From NCBI RefSeq assembly GCF_018122735.1, contig NZ_JAGRRD010000001.1:2807199-2871198 (forward strand): DNA of 64,000 bases, read 5' to 3'. Positions 25,495 to 34,604 of the stretch are shown piece after piece. The position numbers and the translations under genes are program-made. Positions within the stretch are counted from its first letter, which is position 1. Every line of letters starts with the position of its first letter. Below the pieces are notes generated by a model. It saw nothing but the letters and a program-made list of their open reading frames with translations. It was not told where the DNA came from and ran no database searches. Source of the stretch: Azoarcus sp. L1K30. GTDB taxonomy: Bacteria > Pseudomonadota > Gammaproteobacteria > Burkholderiales > Rhodocyclaceae.

Positions 25495-25917
25495 TCAGCC
25501 GCTGCGCCTTTCCTGCAAGCGGCTGCTCGCCTGCGCATTGGTCCACACGGCAGCCGCGTGCGACAGCAAGGCGGCCTCTTCCTCGGTTCGAACGCCATCC
25601 GCATGAACGATGTCGTCCATGGCCTTCAGGATCAGGGTCTGGAACGCCGGATCCTGGATCTCTTCCAGCAATAACCTCAATACGTCCGGCGCCAGGCGCA
25701 GGGCAATGCCATCGAGATACTCGGCACCCTGCAGCAGATCCTGGCAGTATGCCTGCAGCACGCCCTCGAACGCGTGCTCGTCGATCTTGAGGCGTTCGAC
25801 GGCTTCGGACCGGGACAGTGACTCGAGTTCGGTCCGGTCCAGCCCTCCATCCGCGAGAATGGTGAGCGCAAGAATCCGCGCAGCAGCCTGGGCACTGTTG
25901 GTTGCATATTGACGCAT
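25495..25917 (-). CDS. TerB-like protein
   Basis: The 140-residue acidic helical protein (MRQYATNSAQAAARILALTILADGGLDRTELESL ...; later MDDIVHADGVRTEEEAALLSHAAAVW) shows the two repeated ADG(x)ExE calcium/metal-type loops of TerB/tellurite-resistance domains. The ATG at 25917 follows AAGGAGGA; the open frame continues upstream to 26073 but without such a site. It lies 69 bp upstream of psiE on the same strand. Function unknown. Confidence 0.75.
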   Translation of the reverse strand: MRQYATNSAQAAARILALTILADGGLDRTELESLSRSEAVERLKIDEHAFEGVLQAYCQDLLQGAEYLDGIALRLAPDVLRLLLEEIQDPAFQTLILKAMDDIVHADGVRTEEEAALLSHAAAVWTNAQASSRLQERRSG

Positions 25918-26048
25918 GCTTCGTCCTCCTTGATCGGTATTCACCCCGCGTCGCCGCACCCGAAGCTTCCGGGACGGCAGCGCACTCGATGCGCGGTCAG
26001 GCGACATGCGCTGACCGTGAATCCAGCTTAGAGGAGCGCAACGCGACA

Positions 26049-26086
26049 AAAAAGTCGAATATAGTGTTACCACTCATCGACTTTTT
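26049..26086. promoter_or_regulatory. Perfect 10-bp inverted repeat in the nhaR promoter region
   Basis: AAAAAGTCGA (26049-26058) and TCGACTTTTT (26077-26086) flank 18 bp. A TATAGT -10-like box (26060-26065) lies inside the spacer, and the nhaR ATG follows at 26101. The layout fits an autoregulatory operator over the promoter. Confidence 0.5.
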
Positions 26087-26100
26087 CGAGGAATCGGGCG

Positions 26101-26994
26101 ATGTCGCTGAACTTCAAGCATCTGCGTTATTTCTGGACGGTTGCCAAGGCCGGCAGTGTTGCGCGTGCCGCCAGGCTGCTGCATCTGACGCCGCATGCGA
26201 TCAGTGCCCAGTTGGCGACGCTTGAAACCAGTCTCGGCACTAGCCTTTTCCATCGCGTGGGGCGGCGCCTCGAACTCACCGAAGCGGGTCAGCGCATACT
26301 CGGTCACGCGGACGAGATCTTTGCGCTGGGCGACCGGATCGTCGAGCTGATGCGGGACGAGAACCTGAACATTGCGCAGCCCTTCCGCATCGGGATTGCC
26401 GATTCGATGCCGAAATCGGTGGTCTATCGGCTCATCGAGCCGGCGCTCCAGCTCGACGCCGCGCCGCGCCTGATCTGCCGCGAGGGGCGACTGGAGGGGC
26501 TGCTGGGTGAGCTGGCCGTGCATCGGCTCGACATCGTGCTTGCCGATCGCCCCTTGCCGCCGGGTGTCAGCGTGCGCGGCTACAGTCATCTGCTCGGCGA
26601 CAGCCCACTGTCGGTATTCGCCAGTCCCGCGCTCGCCGCAACCTTGCCGGGCAGCTTTCCGGCCTCGCTCGATCGCGCGCCCTTCCTGCTGCCAGGGGAG
26701 GATGTCGCCCATCGGCCGGCACTCCTGCAGTGGCTGGAGCGCATGGACGTGCATCCGCGAATCGTCGCCGAGTTCGACGACGGCGCCCTGATGAAAGCCT
26801 TCGGCCAAGCCGGCGCGGGGCTCTTCGTCGCCCCCACTGCCATTGCCGCCTACATTTGCGAGCAGTACAAGGTCATTGAACTCGGCAAAATCGACAAGGT
26901 CCGCGAGCAGATCTATGCGATCACGACCGAACGCAAGCTCACCCATCCGGCCATGCTGGCGATCCGCCAGCGCGCACGCGAGGCGATACCGTGA
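26101..26994 (+). CDS. nhaR: NhaR-type LysR-family transcriptional regulator
   Basis: The 297-residue protein has a LysR helix-turn-helix (FKHLRYFWTVAKAGSVARAARLLHLTPHAISAQLATLE, residues 5-42) followed by LGTSLFHRVGRRLELTEAGQ, and an effector domain with RIGIADSMPKSVVYRLIEPAL, typical of NhaR. In enterobacteria NhaR responds to sodium and activates nhaA and pgaABCD; no nhaA is adjacent here. It is divergent from the terB-like gene. Confidence 0.85.
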   Translation: MSLNFKHLRYFWTVAKAGSVARAARLLHLTPHAISAQLATLETSLGTSLFHRVGRRLELTEAGQRILGHADEIFALGDRIVELMRDENLNIAQPFRIGIADSMPKSVVYRLIEPALQLDAAPRLICREGRLEGLLGELAVHRLDIVLADRPLPPGVSVRGYSHLLGDSPLSVFASPALAATLPGSFPASLDRAPFLLPGEDVAHRPALLQWLERMDVHPRIVAEFDDGALMKAFGQAGAGLFVAPTAIAAYICEQYKVIELGKIDKVREQIYAITTERKLTHPAMLAIRQRAREAIP

Positions 26995-27082
26995 CCCGCT
27001 GCGCGCACCGGGCACGACAGCCCGGCCGCCAGTCGGCTAGACTCGGGCTCCCGCATCGCTTTTCGCCAACCCGCCACGCACC

Positions 27083-28156
27083 GTGCCGCACACCTCTCTT
27101 CCGCGCAATCTCACCATCGCCTACGCACTGCTGGTGGCATACGCCTGCCTGCACCCGTTTGCCGGCTGGCGCGAGAGCGGCCTGCCTCTGTTCGACTATC
27201 TGATCGCGCCGTGGCCGAAGTACTTCCAGATCGAGGATCTCGTATTCAACGTGCTGGGTTACCTGCCATTCGGCTTCGTACTGGCCACCGCGCTGCCGAC
27301 CCGATGGTCAGCGACGCGCCTGATAGGGGTCGCGTCCCTGTTGGCCGGGCTGTTCAGCTTCGGCCTCGAAACCGCGCAGCATTTCCTGCCATCGCGGATC
27401 TCGAGCAATATCGACCTTGGCGCCAATCTTGCCGGCGCCGCGCTCGGCGCCGTGCTCGGCGCCTGCTATGGCCAGCGCGTCTTTGCGCCGCGCGGCGGTA
27501 TCGCGCGCTGGCGTAACGATCATTTCATCGGCGGCCACACCGGAGACATCGGCCTCATCCTGCTGGGGCTGTGGCTGCTCGCACAGCTCACGCCCAACAG
27601 CCTGCTGTTCGGCAGCGGCGACATTCGCCGGATGCTGGCGATTCCGCCCCCGCTGCCCTTCCGTCCGGAGCGCTTCATCGGCCTCGAAGCCGCGCTCGAC
27701 ACCTGCTCCGTGATCGCCATCGGACTCTTTGCGCGCTGCATGATGCGAACGTCGGCACCATGGCCGATCATTGCCGTCGTGGCACTCGGCATCGGCGCAA
27801 AGACGCTCGCCGCGGCCACCTTTTTCGTACCGACCGACCCGCTGGCCTGGCTCTCGCCCGGCGCCGAGCGCGGCCTGCTGCTGGGCAGCGCGCTGCTTGC
27901 CGCAGCCCTGCTGCTGCCACGCGTGGTCCAGCACGCGCTGGCCGGGACCGCGCTGCTGGTGGCCACGGCACTGGTCAACCTGCTGCCCGAAAACCCCTAC
28001 GTGGGCAACGACCACGCGGTTCTGAACCGTGGCAACTTTCTCAACTTTCACGGTCTGACCCAGCTCGTCGCCAGCCTGTGGCCCTTCGTCGCGCTCGCCT
28101 ACCTGTCCGCGCTCGGACTGTGGCGCGGCGAGCACCTGGACAAGCCGCGCCTATAA
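27083..28156 (+). CDS. VanZ-family membrane protein
   Basis: The 357-residue protein has about ten membrane segments. Residues 35-135 carry the VanZ core (DLVFNVLGYLPFGFVLATAL, FSFGLETAQHFLPSRISSNIDLGANLAGAALGA). The GTG start at 27083 has no convincing ribosome site, so the start is uncertain. VanZ confers low-level teicoplanin resistance in enterococci, but most proteobacterial members are of unknown role. Confidence 0.82.
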   Translation: MPHTSLPRNLTIAYALLVAYACLHPFAGWRESGLPLFDYLIAPWPKYFQIEDLVFNVLGYLPFGFVLATALPTRWSATRLIGVASLLAGLFSFGLETAQHFLPSRISSNIDLGANLAGAALGAVLGACYGQRVFAPRGGIARWRNDHFIGGHTGDIGLILLGLWLLAQLTPNSLLFGSGDIRRMLAIPPPLPFRPERFIGLEAALDTCSVIAIGLFARCMMRTSAPWPIIAVVALGIGAKTLAAATFFVPTDPLAWLSPGAERGLLLGSALLAAALLLPRVVQHALAGTALLVATALVNLLPENPYVGNDHAVLNRGNFLNFHGLTQLVASLWPFVALAYLSALGLWRGEHLDKPRL

Positions 28157-28179
28157 TCGGCACACCAACGGAGACTTGA

Positions 28180-28506
28180 ATGAGCTATTTCAAACACCAC
28201 GTATTCTTTTGCTGCAATCAGCGTGCGCCCGGCGAAGACTGCTGCAACAATCATCAGGCCAGCGCACTGCAGCTCTACGCCAAAGAGCGCACCGGCGAGC
28301 TGGGCCTGAAGGGCAAGGGCAGCGTACGCATCAACAAGGCCGGCTGCCTCGGGCGCTGCGACGACGGCCCGGTGATGGTGGTGTACCCGGACAACGTCTG
28401 GTATACCTTTGTCGACAAGGAAGATGTGGACGAGATCATCGACGAACACCTGGTGCACGGCCGCATCGTCGAGCGCCTGCGCCTGCCCGATGGAGGAAAC
28501 GCATGA
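28180..28506 (+). CDS. Thioredoxin-like [2Fe-2S] ferredoxin
   Basis: The 108-residue protein carries four cysteine-rich cluster ligands in the pattern HVFFCCNQRAPGEDCC and later KAGCLGRCDDGPVMVVYPDNVWY, typical of the Shethna-type/thioredoxin-like ferredoxin family. It would carry electrons; the partner is unknown. Its stop overlaps the next start (ATGA), so it is coupled to the hydrolase gene. Confidence 0.9.
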   Translation: MSYFKHHVFFCCNQRAPGEDCCNNHQASALQLYAKERTGELGLKGKGSVRINKAGCLGRCDDGPVMVVYPDNVWYTFVDKEDVDEIIDEHLVHGRIVERLRLPDGGNA

Positions 28507-29171
28507 CCCGTGCCCTGCCGACCGAATCCGCCCTGCTGCGCGGTGCAGCAGGCAATATCGAAGTCCTGATCGACGCGCCCGAAACCGTGCGCGGCATCGC
28601 ATTGGTGTGCCACCCGCATCCGCTTTTTGGCGGCGCCAACACCAACAAGGTGGCGCACACGCTGGCGCGCAGTTACCGTGACCTCGGCTTCGCCGCAATC
28701 CGTCCCAATTTTCGCGGCGTGGGCAAGAGCGAGGGCGAACATGACCACGGCACCGGCGAAACCGAAGACATGCTGTCGGTGATCGCCTGGGCGCAGTCGC
28801 GCTGGGGCAGCCTGCCGCTGGCACTGGGCGGCTTTTCGTTCGGCGGTTTCGTCCAGACCCGCATCGCCAACCGTCTGGCCGACGACATCAGCCCGCCGCG
28901 TCAGCTCGTGCTGGTCGGCATGGCGGCCGGCGTTGCCGCCGACGGCGCACGCAGCTACGACACCCCGCCGGTGCCCAAGAGCGTGCCCACCCTGGTGATC
29001 CATGGCGAGATCGACGACACCGTGGCGCTGGCGAACGTGCTCGACTGGGCACGACCGCAGGAGCTGCCCGTCATCGTCATCCCCGGTGCCGACCATTTTT
29101 TCCACGGCAAGCTGCACCTGATCCGTGAATTGATCGCCCGCAACGTTGCGCCGGCCCCCGGCCGCGCCTGA
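28503..29171 (+). CDS. Alpha/beta hydrolase
   Basis: The 222-residue protein has the alpha/beta-hydrolase order: oxyanion region CHPHPLFGGANTNKV, nucleophile elbow GGFSFGG (Ser about 113), acid in VIHGEIDDTV and catalytic His in IPGADHFFHGKL. It resembles the short YcjY/dienelactone-hydrolase-like group often encoded beside 2Fe-2S ferredoxins. Substrate unknown. ATG at 28503 overlaps the ferredoxin stop. Confidence 0.88.
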   Translation: MTRALPTESALLRGAAGNIEVLIDAPETVRGIALVCHPHPLFGGANTNKVAHTLARSYRDLGFAAIRPNFRGVGKSEGEHDHGTGETEDMLSVIAWAQSRWGSLPLALGGFSFGGFVQTRIANRLADDISPPRQLVLVGMAAGVAADGARSYDTPPVPKSVPTLVIHGEIDDTVALANVLDWARPQELPVIVIPGADHFFHGKLHLIRELIARNVAPAPGRA

Positions 29172-29185
29172 TACCGGAGACCACG

Positions 29186-29796
29186 ATGAAACTGCTCGCC
29201 TCGCTGACCAGCCCCTATGCGCGCAAGATCCGCATCCTGCTCGCGGAGAAGTCGCTGCCGTTCGAACTCGTCGTCGACTCCCCGTGGGAGGCGGCCACCC
29301 GCGTGCCCGACGTCAACCCGCTGGGCAAGGTGCCGGCGCTGGTGCTCGACAGCAGTGAGGTGTTCTTCGATTCGCCGGTCATCGCAGGTTATCTCGAAAC
29401 CCTGCACGCCCCGCCGGCGCTGCTCCCCGCCAGCGGCATCGAGCGCGTGCGAGTGCGCCAGACCGAAGCCCTCGCCGACGGCATTCTGGATGCATCGGTG
29501 AACGCCTATCTCGAGAGCAAGCGCCCGCCCGAGCAGCAGAGCGCGCCCAGCATCGAGCGCCAGCTCGACAAGATCCGGCGCAGTCTGGACGAACTCGAAA
29601 GGCGCGCCACCGGCCGCGACTGGATCGACGGCGACGTCATGCAACTGGGTGACATCAGCGTCGGGGTCGCGCTCGGCTATCTCGACCTGCGCCTGCCCCA
29701 GACCGACTGGCGCGCTCGACGTCCCGCCCTCGTGGCCCTGTGCGATCGCCTGTTTGCACGTCCGAGCTTCGCCGACACCGTCCCGCCGGCCGGTTG

Positions 29797-29797
<1 letters not shown>
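29186..29797 (+). CDS. Glutathione S-transferase family protein
   Basis: The 203-residue protein has the thioredoxin-fold N-terminal domain MKLLASLTSPYARKIRILLAE (catalytic Ser/Tyr region SPYARK), a NPLGKVPALVLD cis-proline segment and DSPVIAGYLE, followed by an all-helical C-terminal domain. It resembles the YibF type. Its stop overlaps the ABC ATPase start (TGATGA). Confidence 0.9.
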
Positions 29798-30795
<998 letters not shown>

Positions 30796-30806
30796 AAGAA
30801 CCGAAC

Positions 30807-31061
30807 ATGGACCCAGACGCCAACGCCCGCCACCGCCGCACCACCCGCGCCGCCGCCCCGACGCCGCGCCGGAGCAGCCTGCAGCTCATCCGGGCATGGA
30901 CAATCAGCCTGTTGCTGACCGGTGCGATGAGCGGCTGCGCGGTCGTGGCAGTGGCCGACGCGGCCGTCACGGTCGTGGCGACCACGGTGAAGGTCGGCGC
31001 CAAGGTGGTTGGCGCGGGCGTGGATGTGATACTTCCCGATGACGAGCATGAAGACGAATAG
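30807..31061 (+). CDS. Small predicted lipoprotein, unknown function
   Basis: The 84-residue protein has an arginine-rich N-terminus, a membrane segment and a lipobox-like TGAMSGC, then an alanine/valine-rich run VAVADAAVTVVATTVKVGAKVVGAG and an acidic end DDEHEDE. It starts 12 bp after nodI and overlaps the start of the DUF1615 gene. The family is not recognised. Confidence 0.6.
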   Translation: MDPDANARHRRTTRAAAPTPRRSSLQLIRAWTISLLLTGAMSGCAVVAVADAAVTVVATTVKVGAKVVGAGVDVILPDDEHEDE

Positions 31062-32199
31062 CGGACATCCGCAGCTGGCACGCCACCGTCTCTGGTCTGT
31101 CGCCCTGAGCCTCGCGCTGCTCGCCGGCTGCACGAGCACCGTCTACCAGCCGGAACCCGCCCCGTCGCGACCCGCCGATATCCGTGCCCAGGTCTTGCGC
31201 CTGTTACCCCCCGGCACCGGCGACCGGAATGGCTGGGCCGCGGACATACAGGTGGCCTTCAGCGCGCTCGAGATCAGCCCCAGCGTAGCCAACCTGTGCG
31301 CCGCACTGGCCGTCGCCGAACAGGAGTCCGGCCTTGTGGCCGATCCGGCGGTCGCCGGCCTGCCCGCGATCGCATGGCGGGAGATCGAGCGCCGCGCCGA
31401 GCAACTGGGCATCCCGATGCTCGCGGTACGACTCGCCCTGAAACTGCCCTCGCCCGATGGCCGCGCCTACGCCGAACGTCTCGACCGGGTCCGCACCGAG
31501 CGCGAGCTGAGCCTGATCTTCGAGGACTTCATCGACATGGTCCCGATGGGCAAGCAGCTCTTTGCCGGTTTTAACCCGGTGCGCACAGCCGGCGCGATGC
31601 AGGTCAGCATCGCCTTTGCCGAGCAGCATGCGCGCGAGCGCACCTATCCCTACCCGGTCACCGAATCCATTCGCCGCGAAGTCTTCACCCGCCGCGGCGG
31701 CATGTACTTCGGCATTGCCCACCTACTCGACTACCCCGCCAACTACGACAGCCCGCTGTATCGTTTCGCCGACTTCAACGCCGGCCGTTACGCCAGCCGC
31801 AATGCGGCCTTCCAGAAGGCGGTCGGCACCGCATCGGGGATCAGGCTGGCGCTCGATGGTGACCTCGTCATCCACGGCAACACCGACCCCAACCGCATCG
31901 GTTCTACCGAACGTGCAACACGCGCGATCGGCAAATCAATCGACATGGACGATCGAGCCATCCGGCGTGCACTCGAACAGGGCGACACCGCGGACTTCGA
32001 ACGCAGCCGGCTGTACACGCGCGTATTCGACCTGGCTGAAAAGCTCGAGGGCCGCAGCCTGCCGCGCGCCATCATGCCGCAAATCGCACTGTCGGGCCCC
32101 AAGATCAGCCGCAAACTGACTACCGAGTGGTTCGCGAGGCGCGTCGACACAAGGTATCGAAGGTGTCTGGCGCGGGGAGAAGGCCCCTCAGACCAGTAG
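31039..32199 (+). CDS. DUF1615 family lipoprotein
   Basis: The 386-residue protein has an N-terminal lipoprotein signal (LWSVALSLALLAGC, lipobox LLAGC) and a body typical of DUF1615: WAADIQVAFSALEISPSVANLCAALAVAEQES, a lysozyme-like fold with Glu in AEQESG, FNPVRTAGAMQVSIAFAE, and RRGGMYFGIAHLLDYPANYDSP. The ESG and GAMQVS segments resemble lytic transglycosylase motifs, so peptidoglycan cleavage is possible but unproven. The start (31039 or 31048) is uncertain. Confidence 0.8.
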   Translation: MTSMKTNSGHPQLARHRLWSVALSLALLAGCTSTVYQPEPAPSRPADIRAQVLRLLPPGTGDRNGWAADIQVAFSALEISPSVANLCAALAVAEQESGLVADPAVAGLPAIAWREIERRAEQLGIPMLAVRLALKLPSPDGRAYAERLDRVRTERELSLIFEDFIDMVPMGKQLFAGFNPVRTAGAMQVSIAFAEQHARERTYPYPVTESIRREVFTRRGGMYFGIAHLLDYPANYDSPLYRFADFNAGRYASRNAAFQKAVGTASGIRLALDGDLVIHGNTDPNRIGSTERATRAIGKSIDMDDRAIRRALEQGDTADFERSRLYTRVFDLAEKLEGRSLPRAIMPQIALSGPKISRKLTTEWFARRVDTRYRRCLARGEGPSDQ

Positions 32200-32504
32200 T
32201 TCGCTCAAGGGATCGGCATCGCAAATTCCCAACGCGAATATCGAAGGGCAGCATCCGACACACCCAAACCTCAACCGTACGGAGCCGTTTCAGGCCACGC
32301 GGAGTGAGTTGCCCCCAAGCGCCGGACAGCTTCATAGCTATTCTCGATAGACGCTTGATCTTGATTCCCGGTACCGCGCCGGTTGCCCTGGCGCTTGTCA
32401 CAAACCTTCGTGCCGATGATTCAAAGCGCTCGGCTAGTTGAGTTGGGCACAGGAAGTACCTTATGATGAAAACATTCTAAATGTCATTTTATCAGTAGGC
32501 ATTC
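32200..32504. other. Gene-free stretch, lower GC
   Basis: No convincing gene is visible. The last 60 bases are AT-rich. It marks the left edge of a lower-GC patch that runs to about 33800. Confidence 0.5.
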
Positions 32505-32995
32505 ATGCCAATCAGAAGACCCGCCTTCAATAGCGCATGGAGCGCCTTCATGGCCGTCCGCCTCACTGTCCCTGACGTGGGCAAGAAGATCGGCGGAGTC
32601 GTGCAGAAGAACACGGAGATGGCAACCGGCGGTTTTGAAAACGCCTGCCCAATCCGAATGAGCTAAACCACACAGGCTTTCCCATCCCCAAGAGTTCCCG
32701 GTATGCGATGGTCAGTGGCGGCGATCATCGTCAGTACATCTACCGCCTCAATGACATGATGACCTATCTGGAACGCACGCTTGGTGCGCCGGACAAGACG
32801 GTGAGGTCTCCCAAACCGTCCGATTTCACAGGTTTGAAGGGGATCATTGTCGTCAAAGGACACGGCTGGGGCAACGCCAAGGGTCATGTGACCCTTTGGA
32901 ACGGCAACATCTGTTCCGATACCTGCCATCTCATGGCCGACCCCGAAAATGGGCCTTTCATTCCTGAAACGGCGTCGATATGGTTACTGCCCTGA
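32505..32995 (+). pseudogene. tae4: Type VI secretion amidase effector Tae4, frameshifted
   Basis: Two frames together give an almost complete Tae4. The first (32505-32666) runs from FNSAWSAFMAVRLTVPDVGKKIGG to FENACPIRMS, holding the catalytic Cys. The second (32663-32995) runs from LNHTGFPIP through the segment GWGNAKGHVTLWNG, holding the catalytic His, to ICSDTCHLMADPENGPFIPE. The join lacks the Tyr-x pair that follows RMS in intact members; a 7-bp deletion explains the stop at 32664. Intact Tae4 cleaves the D-Glu-mDAP bond of peptidoglycan. Base composition is lower in GC than neighbouring genes, suggesting transfer. Confidence 0.82.
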
Positions 32996-33387
32996 AGCCG
33001 GCTGCTGTTGCGCTGATCCTCGCGCTGTTTGCCTATGCCTGCCCCGCCCAGGCACAGGACAAGCAGACAGGAGCGTATTCGGTTCCAATGACCGACACGT
33101 ATTCTCAGAAGACGTTGTTAAAGAACTGGGCTTTGAGTGTCTGTCTGGCGGCAGTCACCAAAGACGCCGATGCGAGAGATGATGCCAATGCAACCGCGAG
33201 CGCCTACCTGGAGTTTGGGCGGCAAGGGATTGAAGCATACGAAGCGCTAAGGGAACTGGCACATCAGTATGCCAATCGGAAATACGGGGGATCCATCAAG
33301 TCCGATTTCAACACGATGAAATGCATCGACCTGTTTCACAGCAAGGATCTGGATCGCATGGTCACCAAGCTGGTACACCAACGCTAG
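32980..33387 (+). CDS. tai4: Tae4 immunity protein Tai4
   Basis: The 135-residue periplasmic protein has a signal peptide (LKPAAVALILALFAYACPAQAQ) and the Tai4-like body SQKTLLKNWALSVCLAAVTKD, ASAYLEFGRQGIEAYEAL and KSDFNTMKCIDLFHSKDLD, with paired cysteines. It overlaps the end of tae4 by 16 bp. It would neutralise Tae4 in the periplasm. The frame is intact although its effector partner is broken. Confidence 0.85.
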   Translation: MVTALKPAAVALILALFAYACPAQAQDKQTGAYSVPMTDTYSQKTLLKNWALSVCLAAVTKDADARDDANATASAYLEFGRQGIEAYEALRELAHQYANRKYGGSIKSDFNTMKCIDLFHSKDLDRMVTKLVHQR

Positions 33388-33486
33388 GCCTTCGACTACG
33401 TCTGTTCAAGCTCGTGCGTGACACCGGTTCGGCCGAACCGGAACTGCCTAGGCCTCCATCATGTCTCGCGTCGGAACAGAAGAAGG

Positions 33487-33790
33487 TGATCACCCCCCGG
33501 GCGATTGCGGAGTACTACGACTTGATGCTGCACCGTACCCGGCCGGATAAATGGATGCAGAAAAACTCGCATGCGATCTTTGCCTGTACCTTGCAGCAAG
33601 AAGCCGAAAGTGCAATGCTCAATGTGACCTTCGGCTTGCGCCAGCGCGGTGGTTTTTCGTTCTGGAACGGTCCGAATGCGGCTGTCACGATGCAAGCGGG
33701 GGTACGGTATTGCTCAGCGAGGATGCGCAGCATCTCGATCACTGCCTACAGGTCACCATCCCCCGGATCGACGTGGTGCCACCAAAATGA
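33487..33790 (+). pseudogene. Possible gene remnant of unknown identity
   Basis: One frame gives VITPRAIAEYYDLMLHRTRP ... GGFSFWNGPNAAVTMQAG. At about 33700 the coding character appears to shift to the frame that reads LLSEDAQHLDHCLQVTIPR and stops at 33788-33790. Both look protein-like, but no single frame or clear start joins them. No family is recognised. It sits between tai4 and the nodJ-like permease. Confidence 0.3.
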
Positions 33791-33803
33791 CGGAACCCCA
33801 CTG

Positions 33804-34589
33804 ATGACTCCCGATCACTGGCGCCTGCCCCAGCTCTCACGCCGCTTCATCCCGGTGTGGCAGCGCAATTTCCTGGTGTGGCGCAAGCTCGCGCTGCCGT
33901 CGATCCTGGGCAACCTCGCCGATCCCGTGATCTATCTGTTCGGGCTGGGGTTCGGTATCGGCATGCTGGTTCCCGAGGTGGGCGGTGTGTCCTACATCAG
34001 TTTTCTGGCCGCCGGCATGGTGTGCTACTCGACGATGAACAGCGCGACCTTCGAAGTGCTGTACTCGAGCTTTTCGCGCATGCACGTGCAGCGCACGTGG
34101 GACGCGATCCTCAACGCGCCGGTGTCTCTCGACGACGTCGTATTCGCCGAACTGGTGTGGGCGGCATCCAAGGCGCTGCTGTCGGGCGCCGCCATCCTGC
34201 TGGTGGTGAGCCTGTTCGGGCTGGTCGATACACGCCATGTACTGTGGCTGCTGCCGCTGATTTTCCTCGTCGGGCTGACCTTCGGCGCACTCGGGCTGAT
34301 CGTCACCGCCCTCGCACCGAATTATGACTTTTTCATGTACTACTTCACCCTCTTCATCACCCCGATGATGCTGGTGTCGGGCGTGTTCTTCCCTGCAGAC
34401 CAGCTGCCGCCGACGATCCGCGCGGTCACCGCCGTGCTGCCGCTGTCGCACGCCGTCGAACTCGCCCGCCCGCTGCTGCTCGGCCGCGCCCCCGAACAGG
34501 CCGCGATGCACCTGCTCGTCCTCGGGGGCTACTGTGGCGTCGCGTTCTGGCTCGCCCTGGCACTCACCCGGCGACGCCTGCTCAAGTAG
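33804..34589 (+). CDS. nodJ: ABC transporter permease, NodJ type
   Basis: The 261-residue membrane protein has six predicted segments. Landmarks are WRKLALPSILGNLADPVIYLFGLGFGIG, SYISFLAAGMVCYSTMNSATFE, the cytoplasmic EVLYSSFSRMHVQRTWDAIL, and ITPMMLVSGVFFPADQLPP, all NodJ/ABC-2 features. It pairs with the NodI-like ATPase at 29797. ATG at 33804 gives the family length; the ribosome site is weak. The intervening genes make this a split transporter operon. Confidence 0.88.
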   Translation: MTPDHWRLPQLSRRFIPVWQRNFLVWRKLALPSILGNLADPVIYLFGLGFGIGMLVPEVGGVSYISFLAAGMVCYSTMNSATFEVLYSSFSRMHVQRTWDAILNAPVSLDDVVFAELVWAASKALLSGAAILLVVSLFGLVDTRHVLWLLPLIFLVGLTFGALGLIVTALAPNYDFFMYYFTLFITPMMLVSGVFFPADQLPPTIRAVTAVLPLSHAVELARPLLLGRAPEQAAMHLLVLGGYCGVAFWLALALTRRRLLK

Positions 34590-34604
34590 CCGCCGCCTGC
34601 AGGC

